From positions 1 to 44,617 of the forward strand of contig NZ_FZPK01000063.1 of NCBI RefSeq assembly GCF_900198625.1: a stretch of DNA of 44,617 nt, in the 5' to 3' direction. Position numbers and translations under genes: made by a program. The DNA comes from Helicobacter rappini (GTDB lineage Bacteria; Campylobacterota; Campylobacteria; Campylobacterales; Helicobacteraceae). Positions within the stretch are counted from its first letter, which is position 1; each line of letters opens with the position of its first letter. Under the pieces are notes generated by a model. That model was given only the letters and a program-made list of their open reading frames with translations. It was not told the origin of the DNA and did no database searches. Shown one piece after another: positions 9,323 to 18,734 of this stretch.

Positions 9323-10330
9323 ATGCAAAAGATTGCTATTACTGCACAACATATAAATGATTTATCCACAACATCACTATATTGTGTTATTGATGAAAAT
9401 GGTGGCACAATAGGGAGTGATTCGGGCAATAATCTTTGTTTGCAAGACCAACAAATAAAATCACAACATGTTCATATTCAATATGAAGAGGGTTTTTTTA
9501 CAATTACAAGTATTGCAGATTCAGATATTTTTTATAACAATTCATTCTCCAAGCTTCTTGCAGGCTATGAAACAACTATTGAATTTGGTGATACATTTAG
9601 AATAGGCAATTATCAATGTAGCATTATAGATCCAAAAGATTTAAACGAAGAGATTCTAAATACAAAAAACATTATCAAAGAAGTTGCTGCCTATGACAAA
9701 CTCGATACATTGCAAATAAGACCTAGGGGACAAGTAGATGGAATGAATATCCATGAAGTACCGATTGAAAATATCTTGCATGAAAATGAGATGCTAGATG
9801 ATATTATAAATATTCCAACTCATGCTTTTGGTAATATGAAAGAAAACCAGCATATTAGCAATGAGATAGCTTTTATGCAAGATAGCATAAAAGCTAAACA
9901 AAAAAATAATAAATTAGACATAGCAAATAATGATATAGCCACACATAATCAATCCATCACCAAAGAGACAATGATTGAAAATAACCAGCCGCTTAATAGA
10001 CAAGATATTCTAGCACTCCTAGATAACACACTAAAAAATCTATCTACTGATACAAAAATCCCCTTACATAAAAATTCACATTTAACTATGCAGGATATAC
10101 AAGATATTTTACAAGATATTCCACTTATAGATTCTCCATTACTCATTAATACGCTTGTGTTAGGCATTATTTTTAAAGAATTGCATACTCCATTATTTGA
10201 AGTTTTAGATAATGATATATTGGAAGTAACACTAAGCTATGCTATACAGGAACAAAGACAAGGAGATGAAAAAACATTGCAGTATCTCTTAATACAAGCC
10301 TTGCATTCTTATTTAAACAAACAGAGTTAA
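9323..10330 (+). CDS. T6SS-associated FHA-domain protein (TagH/Fha-like)
   Basis: FHA proteins bind phosphothreonine peptides and regulate T6SS assembly after translation. The 335-residue product has an N-terminal FHA domain (about 18-95) with the hallmark pattern GSDSGNNLCL, then QIKSQHVHI (S-x-x-H) and a DTFRIGNYQCSI strand. A low-complexity asparagine-rich linker follows. The C-terminal part (about 225-335) is helical, with LLINTLVLGIIFKELHTPLF. It lies 9 bp after tssM with an AAGGAA ribosome site and is the last gene of the rightward operon. No threonine kinase (PpkA) or phosphatase (PppA) gene is in the window, so the partner that phosphorylates its ligand is unknown. Confidence 0.85.
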   Translation: MQKIAITAQHINDLSTTSLYCVIDENGGTIGSDSGNNLCLQDQQIKSQHVHIQYEEGFFTITSIADSDIFYNNSFSKLLAGYETTIEFGDTFRIGNYQCSIIDPKDLNEEILNTKNIIKEVAAYDKLDTLQIRPRGQVDGMNIHEVPIENILHENEMLDDIINIPTHAFGNMKENQHISNEIAFMQDSIKAKQKNNKLDIANNDIATHNQSITKETMIENNQPLNRQDILALLDNTLKNLSTDTKIPLHKNSHLTMQDIQDILQDIPLIDSPLLINTLVLGIIFKELHTPLFEVLDNDILEVTLSYAIQEQRQGDEKTLQYLLIQALHSYLNKQS

Positions 10331-10561
10331 TAGAGAATGATTTATTGTGGCATGATTTTAATAATGTGAAAAGCTATAAGAAAAATGTGTATAGAGAAAC
10401 AAAACTAATACTCTGAATTACTTAAATACTATTTAAATTATCTCTTTGCTGTGATATGGTTTATCAATTAAGGCTTAAGGCTATATTTTACCTTTTTGAA
10501 ACAAAATCTTTATGCTAAGTTTTTGACATATAACTCCACAATCATTCTTTTATCTTATAGT
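10331..10561. other. Convergent intergenic region, no recognisable site
   Basis: This 231-bp AT-rich spacer lies between the ends of the rightward core operon and the long leftward effector region. A short direct repeat (TAAGGCTTAAGGC, near 10470-10484) is present. I found no strong GC stem with a T-run that would make a convincing intrinsic terminator, and no small gene. It marks the border between core and accessory parts. Confidence 0.4.
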
Positions 10562-11938
10562 CTATTCTTTTATATTATGCTTTTTAGCATACCATTCTAT
10601 TTTATCTCGCAACTCTTGTGGGAAAGTTTCTCTATATATGGCTGGGATTCTAGGATCTAGCTTTTTATCTAGCTTACCTGCATTGTAGAGTTCGTCCAAA
10701 TACTCTGGGATATAGTAATAGGGAGCATTAGGATAGCCTTGAGGGGGAGTTACTGCTCTAATTTTTGCATAAAGCGTTGTTATATCATCTTCTAAATTTG
10801 ATTGAGCAGGACCAAAATCTGGTGAATATGGATAATCCAGTGCTGACCCATCAGCTCTTCTTTGACTTAAAAACATAGCTTTTTGTCTAAATTTCTCTCT
10901 GCTCTCTTTTGTAGAATCTGCATCTCTAGGATCTTTTAATAGTCCTTTAGTAACTAACCCTTGTTCTATTGGAATTCCTTCTTCAAAGAGTTCTGCTATT
11001 ATATCCCCATAGATATCATATTGGCTAAAATCCATAATCCAATCCACTCCTAGTATCTCATCTATATAGGGGAGCATACCAAATCTATCTGGCTTTATCC
11101 TTTTAACGAGAGCCTCTAGCTGTTTCTTGCGTAAAAGGTTTTTGTGTAGTCCTGCATACTGATTGGCTATAACATTTTTTACATAGTTCTCCTGATTGTT
11201 CACTCTTAAAAAATTCCTAGTCGCCCCATCAATTTGCATATCTAATATCATAGCTTGTATATGTCGTGCTTGAAAGCCCATGTTGTTGCTTGAAAGATTT
11301 TCTGGATCCCCTAGTATCCCTGCTGCTATGCCCCATTCTTGCCCATGTAGATAGGATCTTAGAGTATTTTTATTTCTATCTACTTCATAAAAGATTTCTT
11401 CATATTCTGGATTTATTACTCTCCCATTCTCATCTACACCACCTATGGCATCAAAGGGTATGTCTATGACTGCACTCCTTAATCCACTCCTAATAACTAG
11501 GTATTGGTATCTCTCTCTTTTTGTTTGTAAAGATTCATAATAGGCTTTTTCTTTCTTAGTCCAAGGGGCTATTGCCTTTTTTATGGGCGCTTTTGTATAG
11601 AGATTACGAAAGCTTTCAAACTCTTTTTTATGTGCTGGATTTGTTTTAAGGGTTGGGTCAAAATATATAGGTTTATAAGATTTAAAAGGAGAAGATTGCA
11701 AGATTGCATTTGTTTCATGTAGAAGTCTTGTAGCCCTGAGTGAATCTTGTTTTAAAAACTCTTTATCTGTTATGGGAATCTTTTTAATCTCATCGTTAAA
11801 AATCGTGCTATAAACTATTCTCTCTGCCCTTAATATCACATTCCCATTAGAATCTAGCCTTATATCATTGCCAAACATATCTTTTTCTATCTTAGCTACT
11901 TTTTGCTCTTGTGAGTCTTTATTGCCAAATAACCACAT
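10562..11938 (-). CDS. Unknown protein, copy B of a T6SS-linked paralogous pair
   Basis: I do not recognise the family. The 458-residue product is soluble, with no signal peptide or membrane helix. It is clearly a paralogue of the gene at 13014-14363: both begin MWLF(G/S)N, share FGNDI.LDSNGNVIL near residue 25, a long near-identical block (residues about 105-190, including YYESLQTKRERYQYLVIRSG and SAVIDIPFDAIGGVDE), KPDRFGMLPYIDEI, and a C-terminus of PQGYPNAP.YYIPEYLDEL to YAKKH.IK. The middle third is divergent. It is the downstream partner of the gene at 11960, as its paralogue is of the gene at 14387, so each pair probably works together. A neighbouring effector or immunity role is a guess from context. 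Confidence 0.6.
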   Translation of the reverse strand: MWLFGNKDSQEQKVAKIEKDMFGNDIRLDSNGNVILRAERIVYSTIFNDEIKKIPITDKEFLKQDSLRATRLLHETNAILQSSPFKSYKPIYFDPTLKTNPAHKKEFESFRNLYTKAPIKKAIAPWTKKEKAYYESLQTKRERYQYLVIRSGLRSAVIDIPFDAIGGVDENGRVINPEYEEIFYEVDRNKNTLRSYLHGQEWGIAAGILGDPENLSSNNMGFQARHIQAMILDMQIDGATRNFLRVNNQENYVKNVIANQYAGLHKNLLRKKQLEALVKRIKPDRFGMLPYIDEILGVDWIMDFSQYDIYGDIIAELFEEGIPIEQGLVTKGLLKDPRDADSTKESREKFRQKAMFLSQRRADGSALDYPYSPDFGPAQSNLEDDITTLYAKIRAVTPPQGYPNAPYYYIPEYLDELYNAGKLDKKLDPRIPAIYRETFPQELRDKIEWYAKKHNIKE

Positions 11939-11959
11939 AGCTATCCTTTTTCTATAAAT

Positions 11960-12961
11960 TTATCCTAACCACAATCCATCTTCTATGATAATAGTGGTAG
12001 CAAGTCTGCCTATGAATTTAGGTCGCTTCATGTTTTTACTTGCATCGCTTGTGCCTACATATAATGCCTTAATATTATTTCGCCCTATGATATCAAGGCA
12101 TTCTAAAAGTCTTCTTGCTTTATTTTTATCTGGCTTACCACTTCTTGTATTTGTGAAATAATAATCTTTATAATCTGCTAAGATTTCTAGGGCTTCATTA
12201 TAGGCATCAATGGCTGATACATCGTCTTTCTCATTCTCTAAATTCTTAAACTCCTTATACAAACTACTATCTTTTGGCACTTGGTATCTGCGTATATCAT
12301 TGAGGGATATATGGCTTGTTGTGTTTGTGATGATGAGATTTTGCATTATCTCTTGTATGAGGTTTTCTAAAAGGTTATTGGAATCTTGGCTCAATGCTCT
12401 ATAATCTCTTGCTATAAAATGATGAGATTGCAAGTCTTTGAGTAAAGAGCCTAAAGTGTCATAATGATATTGTAAGAATTGGCTTGTCTCATTATAGATT
12501 CTATAATGTGTATTATTTTCTACATTATAGTGATGATAGAGACTAGGCATTGTATGCTTAAAGTCTTTACTTGTAAGTAATGGCACGATACAGAGTAGAT
12601 TTTCTCTTTGATTTCTTGGAAGTTTAGATTCTAAAAGCATAGTGTATGTTTGTGGCACATTAAAGTATTTGAGAGGGAGTGAGAGGATTTCATTAGGGAT
12701 ATTAGAATGAAAGAGAGAATGCAAAGAATCTAGGGCATTAGATTCTAAGAGAGAAGTAGAATCTAATGTATTTGTGTAAGAATCTAAGAAATGAGATTCT
12801 ATGCTATGAGTCTTAGAATCTTTATATATTTGCAATCCTAGTATGCTACCTGCACCAAGTAAGCTTAAGTCTCTTAAATCTTTAATAGCTTCGCGTCTTT
12901 TAGAATCTATGTGAGCATTTTTTGATAATATGTTTGTGTTTTTGGGGTTATTCTTTGGCAT
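11960..12961 (-). CDS. Unknown protein sharing the C-terminal domain of the 1284-residue protein
   Basis: Function unknown. The 333-residue product ends in about 115 residues nearly identical to the end of the protein at 14387-18241: SLYKEFKNLENEKDDVSAID, then EALEILADYKDYYF, KARRLLECLDIIG, and a final RPKFIGRLATTIIIEDGLWLG. The rest differs from it. Near the start, SKRREAIKDLRDLSLLGAGS resembles a twin-arginine signal (paired arginines followed by a mild hydrophobic stretch), which would imply export, but this is unproven. The middle is rich in Leu, Ser and Asp. The next gene down, 22 bp away, is the paralogue of the 1284-residue protein's partner. This module may be a shortened or re-headed copy. 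Confidence 0.55.
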   Translation of the reverse strand: MPKNNPKNTNILSKNAHIDSKRREAIKDLRDLSLLGAGSILGLQIYKDSKTHSIESHFLDSYTNTLDSTSLLESNALDSLHSLFHSNIPNEILSLPLKYFNVPQTYTMLLESKLPRNQRENLLCIVPLLTSKDFKHTMPSLYHHYNVENNTHYRIYNETSQFLQYHYDTLGSLLKDLQSHHFIARDYRALSQDSNNLLENLIQEIMQNLIITNTTSHISLNDIRRYQVPKDSSLYKEFKNLENEKDDVSAIDAYNEALEILADYKDYYFTNTRSGKPDKNKARRLLECLDIIGRNNIKALYVGTSDASKNMKRPKFIGRLATTIIIEDGLWLG

Positions 12962-13013
12962 GAATGTCCTTTGATATGATTTATGGGTATTGCTTTCTTA
13001 TTTGTCTATACCT

Positions 13014-14363
13014 CTACTTAATATGATGCTTTTTAGCATACCATTCTATTTTATCACGCAATTCTTGTGGGAAAGATTCTCTATATATGGCTGGGATTGT
13101 AGGATTTAGCTTTTTATCTAGTTTGCCTGCTTCATAGAGTTCATCTAAATACTCTGGGATATAGTAAGTGGGAGCATTAGGATAGCCTTGTGGGGGAGTT
13201 ACTGCTGCAACTTTTGCCGCTAGGATATATTCTTCCCTTAACCATTCTTTGTTTTTATCCTCTGATACATCTTTATCTATAAATTCACTCATATTGGTCC
13301 TAAGAAATGGCATAGAATCTATGATAGCTTTTCTAAATTCCTCTCTACTCTCTTTGGTGGAATCTGTGCCTCTAGGGTCTTTTGTTCTACCTATTCGTAT
13401 TTGATCATACAGATATTCAATCAAGCTGCCATCATAGTCTAATGCCATATTATTGCGATTCAAATCCATCACCCAATCCACTCCCATTATCTCATCTATA
13501 TATGGGAGCATACCAAATCTATCTGGCTTTATTTTTTTGGCTATGGCTCTAAGCTGTTGTTGGCGTAAGGGGTTTTTGCGTATACCGGATATATAGTCAA
13601 AATTTTCTACATAACTTTCATAATTTCTTTGTTCCAAAAAATTAGTGCTAGTCGCATCAAGCTGCATTCTTAAGATAAGAGCCTGTATATGTCGTGCGTG
13701 AAAACCCATATTATCCCTTGAAAGATAACTTGGATTCCCTAATATCCCTGCGGCTATACCCCATTCTTGTATGTGTAGATAGGATTTTAATGTATCTTTA
13801 TTTCTATCTACTTGATAAAAAATCTCTTCATATTCTTCATTGATTACTCTGCCATGTTCATCTACGCCACCAATAGCATCAAAGGGTATATCTATGACTG
13901 CACTTCTTAATCCACTTCTAATAACTAGGTATTGATATCTTTCTCTTTTGGTTTGTAAAGATTCATAATAGGCTTTTTCAGCTTTAGTCCAAGGGGCTAT
14001 GGCTTTTTTTATAGGGTCTTTAAGATAGAGATCACGAAAGCTTTGGAATTCTTTTTGATGTGCTGGATTAGTTTGGAGTGTTGGATCAAAGTAGATGGGT
14101 TTGTAGGGTTTGTAGGGAGAGGATTCTAGGATGGCATTTGTTTCATTTAATACACTTGTTGCATATATACTTGTTTCTTCTGAAGTATCCATTTGGATTG
14201 TTTCTTTATATGCCGTATTGGTTGCTATATCTTTTAGAATAGCTACTCTCTCTTTTTTTAATATCACATTTCCATTAGAATCCAACTCTATATCATTACC
14301 AAAGACATCTTTGACAATCCTTACTGCCTTTTTATTTCCTTTATCGTTACTAAATAACCACAT
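13014..14363 (-). CDS. Unknown protein, copy A of a T6SS-linked paralogous pair
   Basis: Family not recognised. The 449-residue paralogue of the 10562-11938 product has the same ends and the same central block (YYESLQTKRERYQYLVIRSG), with a variable region between about residues 290 and 370 that includes DPRGTDSTKESREEF in both. There is no signal peptide or membrane helix. The start codon is 23 bp after the stop of the 1284-residue gene, so the pair is probably one transcriptional unit. The strong conservation of both ends and the variable centre suggest selection on a specific interaction, which is an inference. Its role could be chaperone, immunity or second effector. Confidence 0.6.
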   Translation of the reverse strand: MWLFSNDKGNKKAVRIVKDVFGNDIELDSNGNVILKKERVAILKDIATNTAYKETIQMDTSEETSIYATSVLNETNAILESSPYKPYKPIYFDPTLQTNPAHQKEFQSFRDLYLKDPIKKAIAPWTKAEKAYYESLQTKRERYQYLVIRSGLRSAVIDIPFDAIGGVDEHGRVINEEYEEIFYQVDRNKDTLKSYLHIQEWGIAAGILGNPSYLSRDNMGFHARHIQALILRMQLDATSTNFLEQRNYESYVENFDYISGIRKNPLRQQQLRAIAKKIKPDRFGMLPYIDEIMGVDWVMDLNRNNMALDYDGSLIEYLYDQIRIGRTKDPRGTDSTKESREEFRKAIIDSMPFLRTNMSEFIDKDVSEDKNKEWLREEYILAAKVAAVTPPQGYPNAPTYYIPEYLDELYEAGKLDKKLNPTIPAIYRESFPQELRDKIEWYAKKHHIK

Positions 14364-14386
14364 TTTAATCCTTTATGTTTATATCT

Positions 14387-17300
14387 TTATCCTAACCACA
14401 ATCCATCTTCTATAATAATAGTCGTAGCTAGACGCCCTATGAATTTAGGGCGTTCTATTAGATATTTTTTCTGTGGATTCACCCCTACATACAACGCCCT
14501 AATATTATTCTGCCCTATGGTATTAAGGCATTGCAATAATCTCCTTGCTTTATTTTTATCATCTTTGTAGCTTAATATCTTGCCTTGGTCATTTTTCTTT
14601 GGAGTGCTGGTAAAAAAGTAGTCTTTATAATCTGCTAAGATTACTAAGGCTTCATTATAGGCATCAATGGCTGATACATCATCTTTCTCATTCTCTAAAT
14701 TCTTAAACTCCTTATACAAATCACTATCTTTTGGCACTTGGTATGTAAGTATATTATCTAGGGATATATGGGTTGTTTTATCTATGATATTACCTTTGCT
14801 ATCTAGGGCTTTGTGATTAAAGAATGTATAATCTGGCACTTGTTTATTATAGTGTGTCTCATAATCTTGCTTATCTTTTGCTGTTCGCTTCTCATCGATG
14901 ATAAGATAGGATAGGAGTTTTGTAAGCAAGAATTCTTGCAAATCATCACTTTTGTTTTGTCGTAATAGATAAGCTAGTCCGATATGATGTGTCAGCCCAC
15001 CTGTGCAAAGCTCTGTGCCATATATCATTGATTGCAAATCAAAAGACATAAATTTAGCAGCTACTATCATGGGATAGTAGGTTAGCTCTCTTTCTTTTTT
15101 TATTGTTTTATTATCATAAAACTCTAAGACACTCTCTTTTCTTTTTAACGCATAGGGTAAATCATAATAAAACATATAGCGTTTGTGCATAATGCTATCA
15201 TACTCTCTTGCATATGCCTCATAATTGGTGCTAAAATAATATTCTAGCACAATATCCAATGCTATCCCTACTAAAGCTACACTAGAATTAATTTTTAATG
15301 TATAGAAAACCTTATTGCGATAAAACTGCTTGGCTTGAGAGAATATCTCTCGCGCTTGAAGTTCGCCTATAAGGTGTGATTGTGCCTTGCCACTGCCATA
15401 GGTAAAGCAAATTTTGTCAATCAATGCTTTATCTTTGGGTGAGCTCATAGTTTGCTTTAGCTTTTCTTTGATAGCTGTTAATTTGAGTGTTTTCGCGTCT
15501 TTATCAATACTATCAAGGATGAAAGCAGTTTTTGCCTCAAAATGTGCTATTTGTGCTTTTGTGCGTCTTAGCTCCATTTGGGCAAAATCTTTGAGGAAAT
15601 TTTGTATTTGCTCTTTGTCTTTTTGTCCTAATAACTTTGTGAGTTTTGCTTTTATCTTATCTGTAATATCTACTTTGTTATTCAATTCTTTTGATATGTC
15701 TTGAGCACCTCCATTAATCTCAATATGCACACGTATAGTTGTAGGATATGATAAGAATAACACCCCTCCTATTTCTGTAAGCAATGTCTCATACAAAGCA
15801 AATTTTAAGCTTTGAGTTTTGTTTAGATGTTCAATGGCGTTGATAAAAATCACAAAGCAGTGCTTTGTCGCATCAACCATATTTTCATGAGCAAAATTCA
15901 TAAAGGGGCATATTATGCCTAATATCTTATAGAGTGAGTTATAAAATACTTCTTGTGTGCGTTCTTGCTCTACAATCTTTGCATATTTTTCTCCATAATT
16001 TTTGATTTGTGCTAACTCTTGCTCTTGCTCCTTATCCAAATCAATCCCTACAATTTTTTGAATCTCATCATTCAATGTTTCTACATCATTATTATCACTA
16101 TCAGTATTTATAAACTTTCTAAGATCGTCTAAAAAATCTTTGCTAGGATCTGTCTTTTTTGGGTGTGTAGTTTGCAATAATAATTGTTCTTGCAGTTTTT
16201 GCATTATTGTAATATTTCTTTGTTGTGTTGGTGTATATTGTCTGAAGTTGCTAACTATTTTAATTGCAGTGAAACTCCACTTTTCCCCTAAACAAGAGAT
16301 TTGCAAATAGGGGTGATAACCCTTGACTTCACTTTTAAACTCAAAGCTTGGAAAATGTATCTTAAACACATAGAGTCCATAAAAAAGTGTAAAAATCGCT
16401 AATAAAGAATTATCTAAGTTTGTATTGCCATTATGAAAATATTGTAATTGAGTAAGAAAATCTTTAGCTGTTTGCTCTTCTTTTTTGATAATATCCTCGA
16501 TTTCTTTAGGAGTTTTAAAAAAGGATTTCTGTATATATTCTATGCCATAGGTTCGCACTAGAGCATCTATGTCCTCTTGTATTGCTTGTTTAAATGATGC
16601 AGCATCTTGAGAATATGGGCTACCAAATTGCCAACCATAAGTATCCATTATGGGTGCGTCGCTTAAAGAAGTATTTAGATCTTTGTATCTTGAATTATTC
16701 TCATAAGCTTGTTTGATTGTATCAAGCTCTGCTCTTACAAATGGTGAAAGCTGCACCATATAAGGCTCATCATCTTTTTTATTGATTTCTATCCTATATG
16801 TGCTGTAATCTCTTGTGGTGTTATAGCTTTTCTTTTCGCCCTCTCTTGAGAGAGTAAGCTCTTGTTTGGTGCGATTGTTTATATCGTCTTTAATTGTATT
16901 ACCAATGATGTGTTGGGTAATCGTCTCTGTAAGCTTTGCATTATATTTGCTTGGGGCATTGGTGATAATAAGATAATTTTTTGCCATATTTGTAGTGTGA
17001 TTATTGGGGTATTGTGCGTTTTTGTCAGCACAAATTTCAGCTAATAGAGCGGAATTAAAATATGGAGATTCTATATAGACAAGGTGATTAAAGCGTTGTG
17101 TTTCTTGTTGTATGCTTGTAAGAAGTGGTGTGTTTTTTATATCTTGTTGTTTGCTATTGGTGTCGTTTGATTCTTTTGGTGTGGGCTTATATGTATGCAA
17201 TATTTTAGCCATTATATTGTTGTGTTGTATTGTAGGTAGATTAATAGCATTTTTTTGCAATAAATTTGAAATATCTAAGGGCTTCTTAAATTCACCCTTA

Positions 17301-18241
17301 AAAGCGATAGATTGAGAACACGACAATAATGTATCTTTCAAATAAAGATTAAAACCTGATAAGTCAAGAAATTCTATTTTTTTCTTGTCTGTCTCTTGTG
17401 TGCTTTCCACAATCAGCATACAAGAGAGTAGTTGTGTGTTTGCAAGCTGTATATACATTGCTAACTCGGTGGCAAGAAACTCTATGATTGGATTTTTGAT
17501 ATAGCTATATTTGTTATTTTTAGCATCTTGATAGTCCATAAGTGATGAAAGCAATACTGCAGATATACCTAGCAATATGATTGCTGCACCTCCACCTGTG
17601 GCAATAGTAAGAATCACGCCAAAGATTGTTTTTATGATATTTTTATAATCATCGTTATTTTTATCCTTTAGGGCTTGTTTGATATACTGCTCTAGTTTGT
17701 TAAAAAGCTGCTCAATATTTGCCTTAGCATCTGCTTTTATCATATCTGCAAACAAGTTAGATTCTATGAATTCCTTAATCTGTTTTATTGCTTCATTTTT
17801 AGGTTTTATTAGAGAAATCTTATTTATATTTTCAGACTTGATGTCATCAAGCATAGCCTCTAAGTTTTCATATTGGTTAGCTGTATTAATCTTTGCAGAT
17901 TCTTTAATAGAATCTAATAGGGTTTTGATGATGTTATCATTATGATATGTCTCTATGGTAATATGTTTGGGTAGGCTGTAGGATTGTTTTGTTCCCAAGA
18001 TTTGTTCTTGACTTAATGTCTCAAAGCTGTGTATAGTTGCATCAACGTGCGTTTGCTGTAATTTATTTAGGATTTCTTGCCCTAGATTCTGTGGTGATTG
18101 GTTATTATGCGTAATGAGATTTGCATTCATATTTGGACAAAGAAATATAATCTGATGTATTGTTTTATGTGTCTTTAAGCCTAACATATTATCAATTTCT
18201 TGTAATAATTCTTCTTTGCTTGAAATTATCATTTGAGCCAC
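14387..18241 (-). CDS. Large unknown protein, candidate T6SS effector with a hydrophobic hairpin
   Basis: The 1284-residue product follows directly after the Tae4/Tai4 array and has a strong ribosome site (AGAGGTGG) before the ATG at 18241. I recognise no catalytic motif. A glycine-rich hydrophobic segment (about 205-236, including FGVILTIATGGGAAIILLGI) could form a membrane hairpin, and a second hydrophobic stretch lies near residue 1020 (SSVALVGIALDIVLEYYF). Between them are long charged helical stretches. The C-terminal 120 residues are shared with the gene at 11960. Size, position and membrane-active segments would fit a large pore-forming effector of the VasX sort, but I see no MIX motif or family match, so this is only a guess. 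Confidence 0.55.
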   Translation of the reverse strand: MAQMIISSKEELLQEIDNMLGLKTHKTIHQIIFLCPNMNANLITHNNQSPQNLGQEILNKLQQTHVDATIHSFETLSQEQILGTKQSYSLPKHITIETYHNDNIIKTLLDSIKESAKINTANQYENLEAMLDDIKSENINKISLIKPKNEAIKQIKEFIESNLFADMIKADAKANIEQLFNKLEQYIKQALKDKNNDDYKNIIKTIFGVILTIATGGGAAIILLGISAVLLSSLMDYQDAKNNKYSYIKNPIIEFLATELAMYIQLANTQLLSCMLIVESTQETDKKKIEFLDLSGFNLYLKDTLLSCSQSIAFKGEFKKPLDISNLLQKNAINLPTIQHNNIMAKILHTYKPTPKESNDTNSKQQDIKNTPLLTSIQQETQRFNHLVYIESPYFNSALLAEICADKNAQYPNNHTTNMAKNYLIITNAPSKYNAKLTETITQHIIGNTIKDDINNRTKQELTLSREGEKKSYNTTRDYSTYRIEINKKDDEPYMVQLSPFVRAELDTIKQAYENNSRYKDLNTSLSDAPIMDTYGWQFGSPYSQDAASFKQAIQEDIDALVRTYGIEYIQKSFFKTPKEIEDIIKKEEQTAKDFLTQLQYFHNGNTNLDNSLLAIFTLFYGLYVFKIHFPSFEFKSEVKGYHPYLQISCLGEKWSFTAIKIVSNFRQYTPTQQRNITIMQKLQEQLLLQTTHPKKTDPSKDFLDDLRKFINTDSDNNDVETLNDEIQKIVGIDLDKEQEQELAQIKNYGEKYAKIVEQERTQEVFYNSLYKILGIICPFMNFAHENMVDATKHCFVIFINAIEHLNKTQSLKFALYETLLTEIGGVLFLSYPTTIRVHIEINGGAQDISKELNNKVDITDKIKAKLTKLLGQKDKEQIQNFLKDFAQMELRRTKAQIAHFEAKTAFILDSIDKDAKTLKLTAIKEKLKQTMSSPKDKALIDKICFTYGSGKAQSHLIGELQAREIFSQAKQFYRNKVFYTLKINSSVALVGIALDIVLEYYFSTNYEAYAREYDSIMHKRYMFYYDLPYALKRKESVLEFYDNKTIKKERELTYYPMIVAAKFMSFDLQSMIYGTELCTGGLTHHIGLAYLLRQNKSDDLQEFLLTKLLSYLIIDEKRTAKDKQDYETHYNKQVPDYTFFNHKALDSKGNIIDKTTHISLDNILTYQVPKDSDLYKEFKNLENEKDDVSAIDAYNEALVILADYKDYFFTSTPKKNDQGKILSYKDDKNKARRLLQCLNTIGQNNIRALYVGVNPQKKYLIERPKFIGRLATTIIIEDGLWLG

Positions 18242-18329
18242 CTCTTTTGCATCTAGGTTCGTATTCTATCATAAATCTGCCCATAAAGATATACCAAAGT
18301 CTTTATAGTATTTTAAAGGGTTTAGATAT

Positions 18330-18734
18330 TTATTCACAATCCTTGCAGTATTTTTTGACTATGCGTTCTACTTCTGCTTGGTATTCTTTGGAGTCGTAGA
18401 GTTCAAGGCAGTTAGTTAGACTAGAATTTTTTTTTCTGCGCTCAACAAATTGTTTAAGTTCAGCCAATGCTTGCTTCCCACCGACTTCTAACACAAGATC
18501 CCTAGCGTATGCATCAGACCTATGGGCGTGATTGTTAGGCAACCCTTTTGTATAACCTAAACAATAGTCAAATCCCCAAACTTTGTAATATTTCCTAGCA
18601 TCTTGCTGATAATATCGCTCTTTAACCTCTTGCGTATAGTGTTTTTTTATCCATATTGTTGTCATAGTTAATGCATCAGATGCTTGGCTAATGTGTATCA
18701 AAAGAAATACCCCTATATATATCACTTTCATCAT
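18330..18734 (-). CDS. Tai4-type amidase immunity protein (unit g)
   Basis: Tai4 proteins sit in the periplasm and block Tae4 amidases that arrive from sister cells. The start is the ATG at 18734 (MMKVIYIGVFLL), overlapping the toxin's stop as ATGA; an upstream TTG lies inside the toxin gene. A signal peptide (about residues 1-18) is followed by WGFDYCLGY, GGKQALAELKQFVE and TNCLELYDSKEY, the cysteine-bearing and C-L-x-L-Y-x-S-K-E pattern of Tai4. The end, VERIVKKYCKDCE, is shared with most copies in this window. It is the cognate partner of the intact toxin at 18731-19480. Confidence 0.82.
   Translation of the reverse strand: MMKVIYIGVFLLIHISQASDALTMTTIWIKKHYTQEVKERYYQQDARKYYKVWGFDYCLGYTKGLPNNHAHRSDAYARDLVLEVGGKQALAELKQFVERRKKNSSLTNCLELYDSKEYQAEVERIVKKYCKDCE

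Noticed and set aside
10331-10561. Intrinsic terminator between the convergent operons
   Set aside because: No GC-rich stem followed by a T-run is present on either strand.
14387-18241. Calling the 1284-residue protein a VasX-type pore-forming effector
   Set aside because: Only size and a hydrophobic hairpin fit; I found no MIX motif or other family mark.
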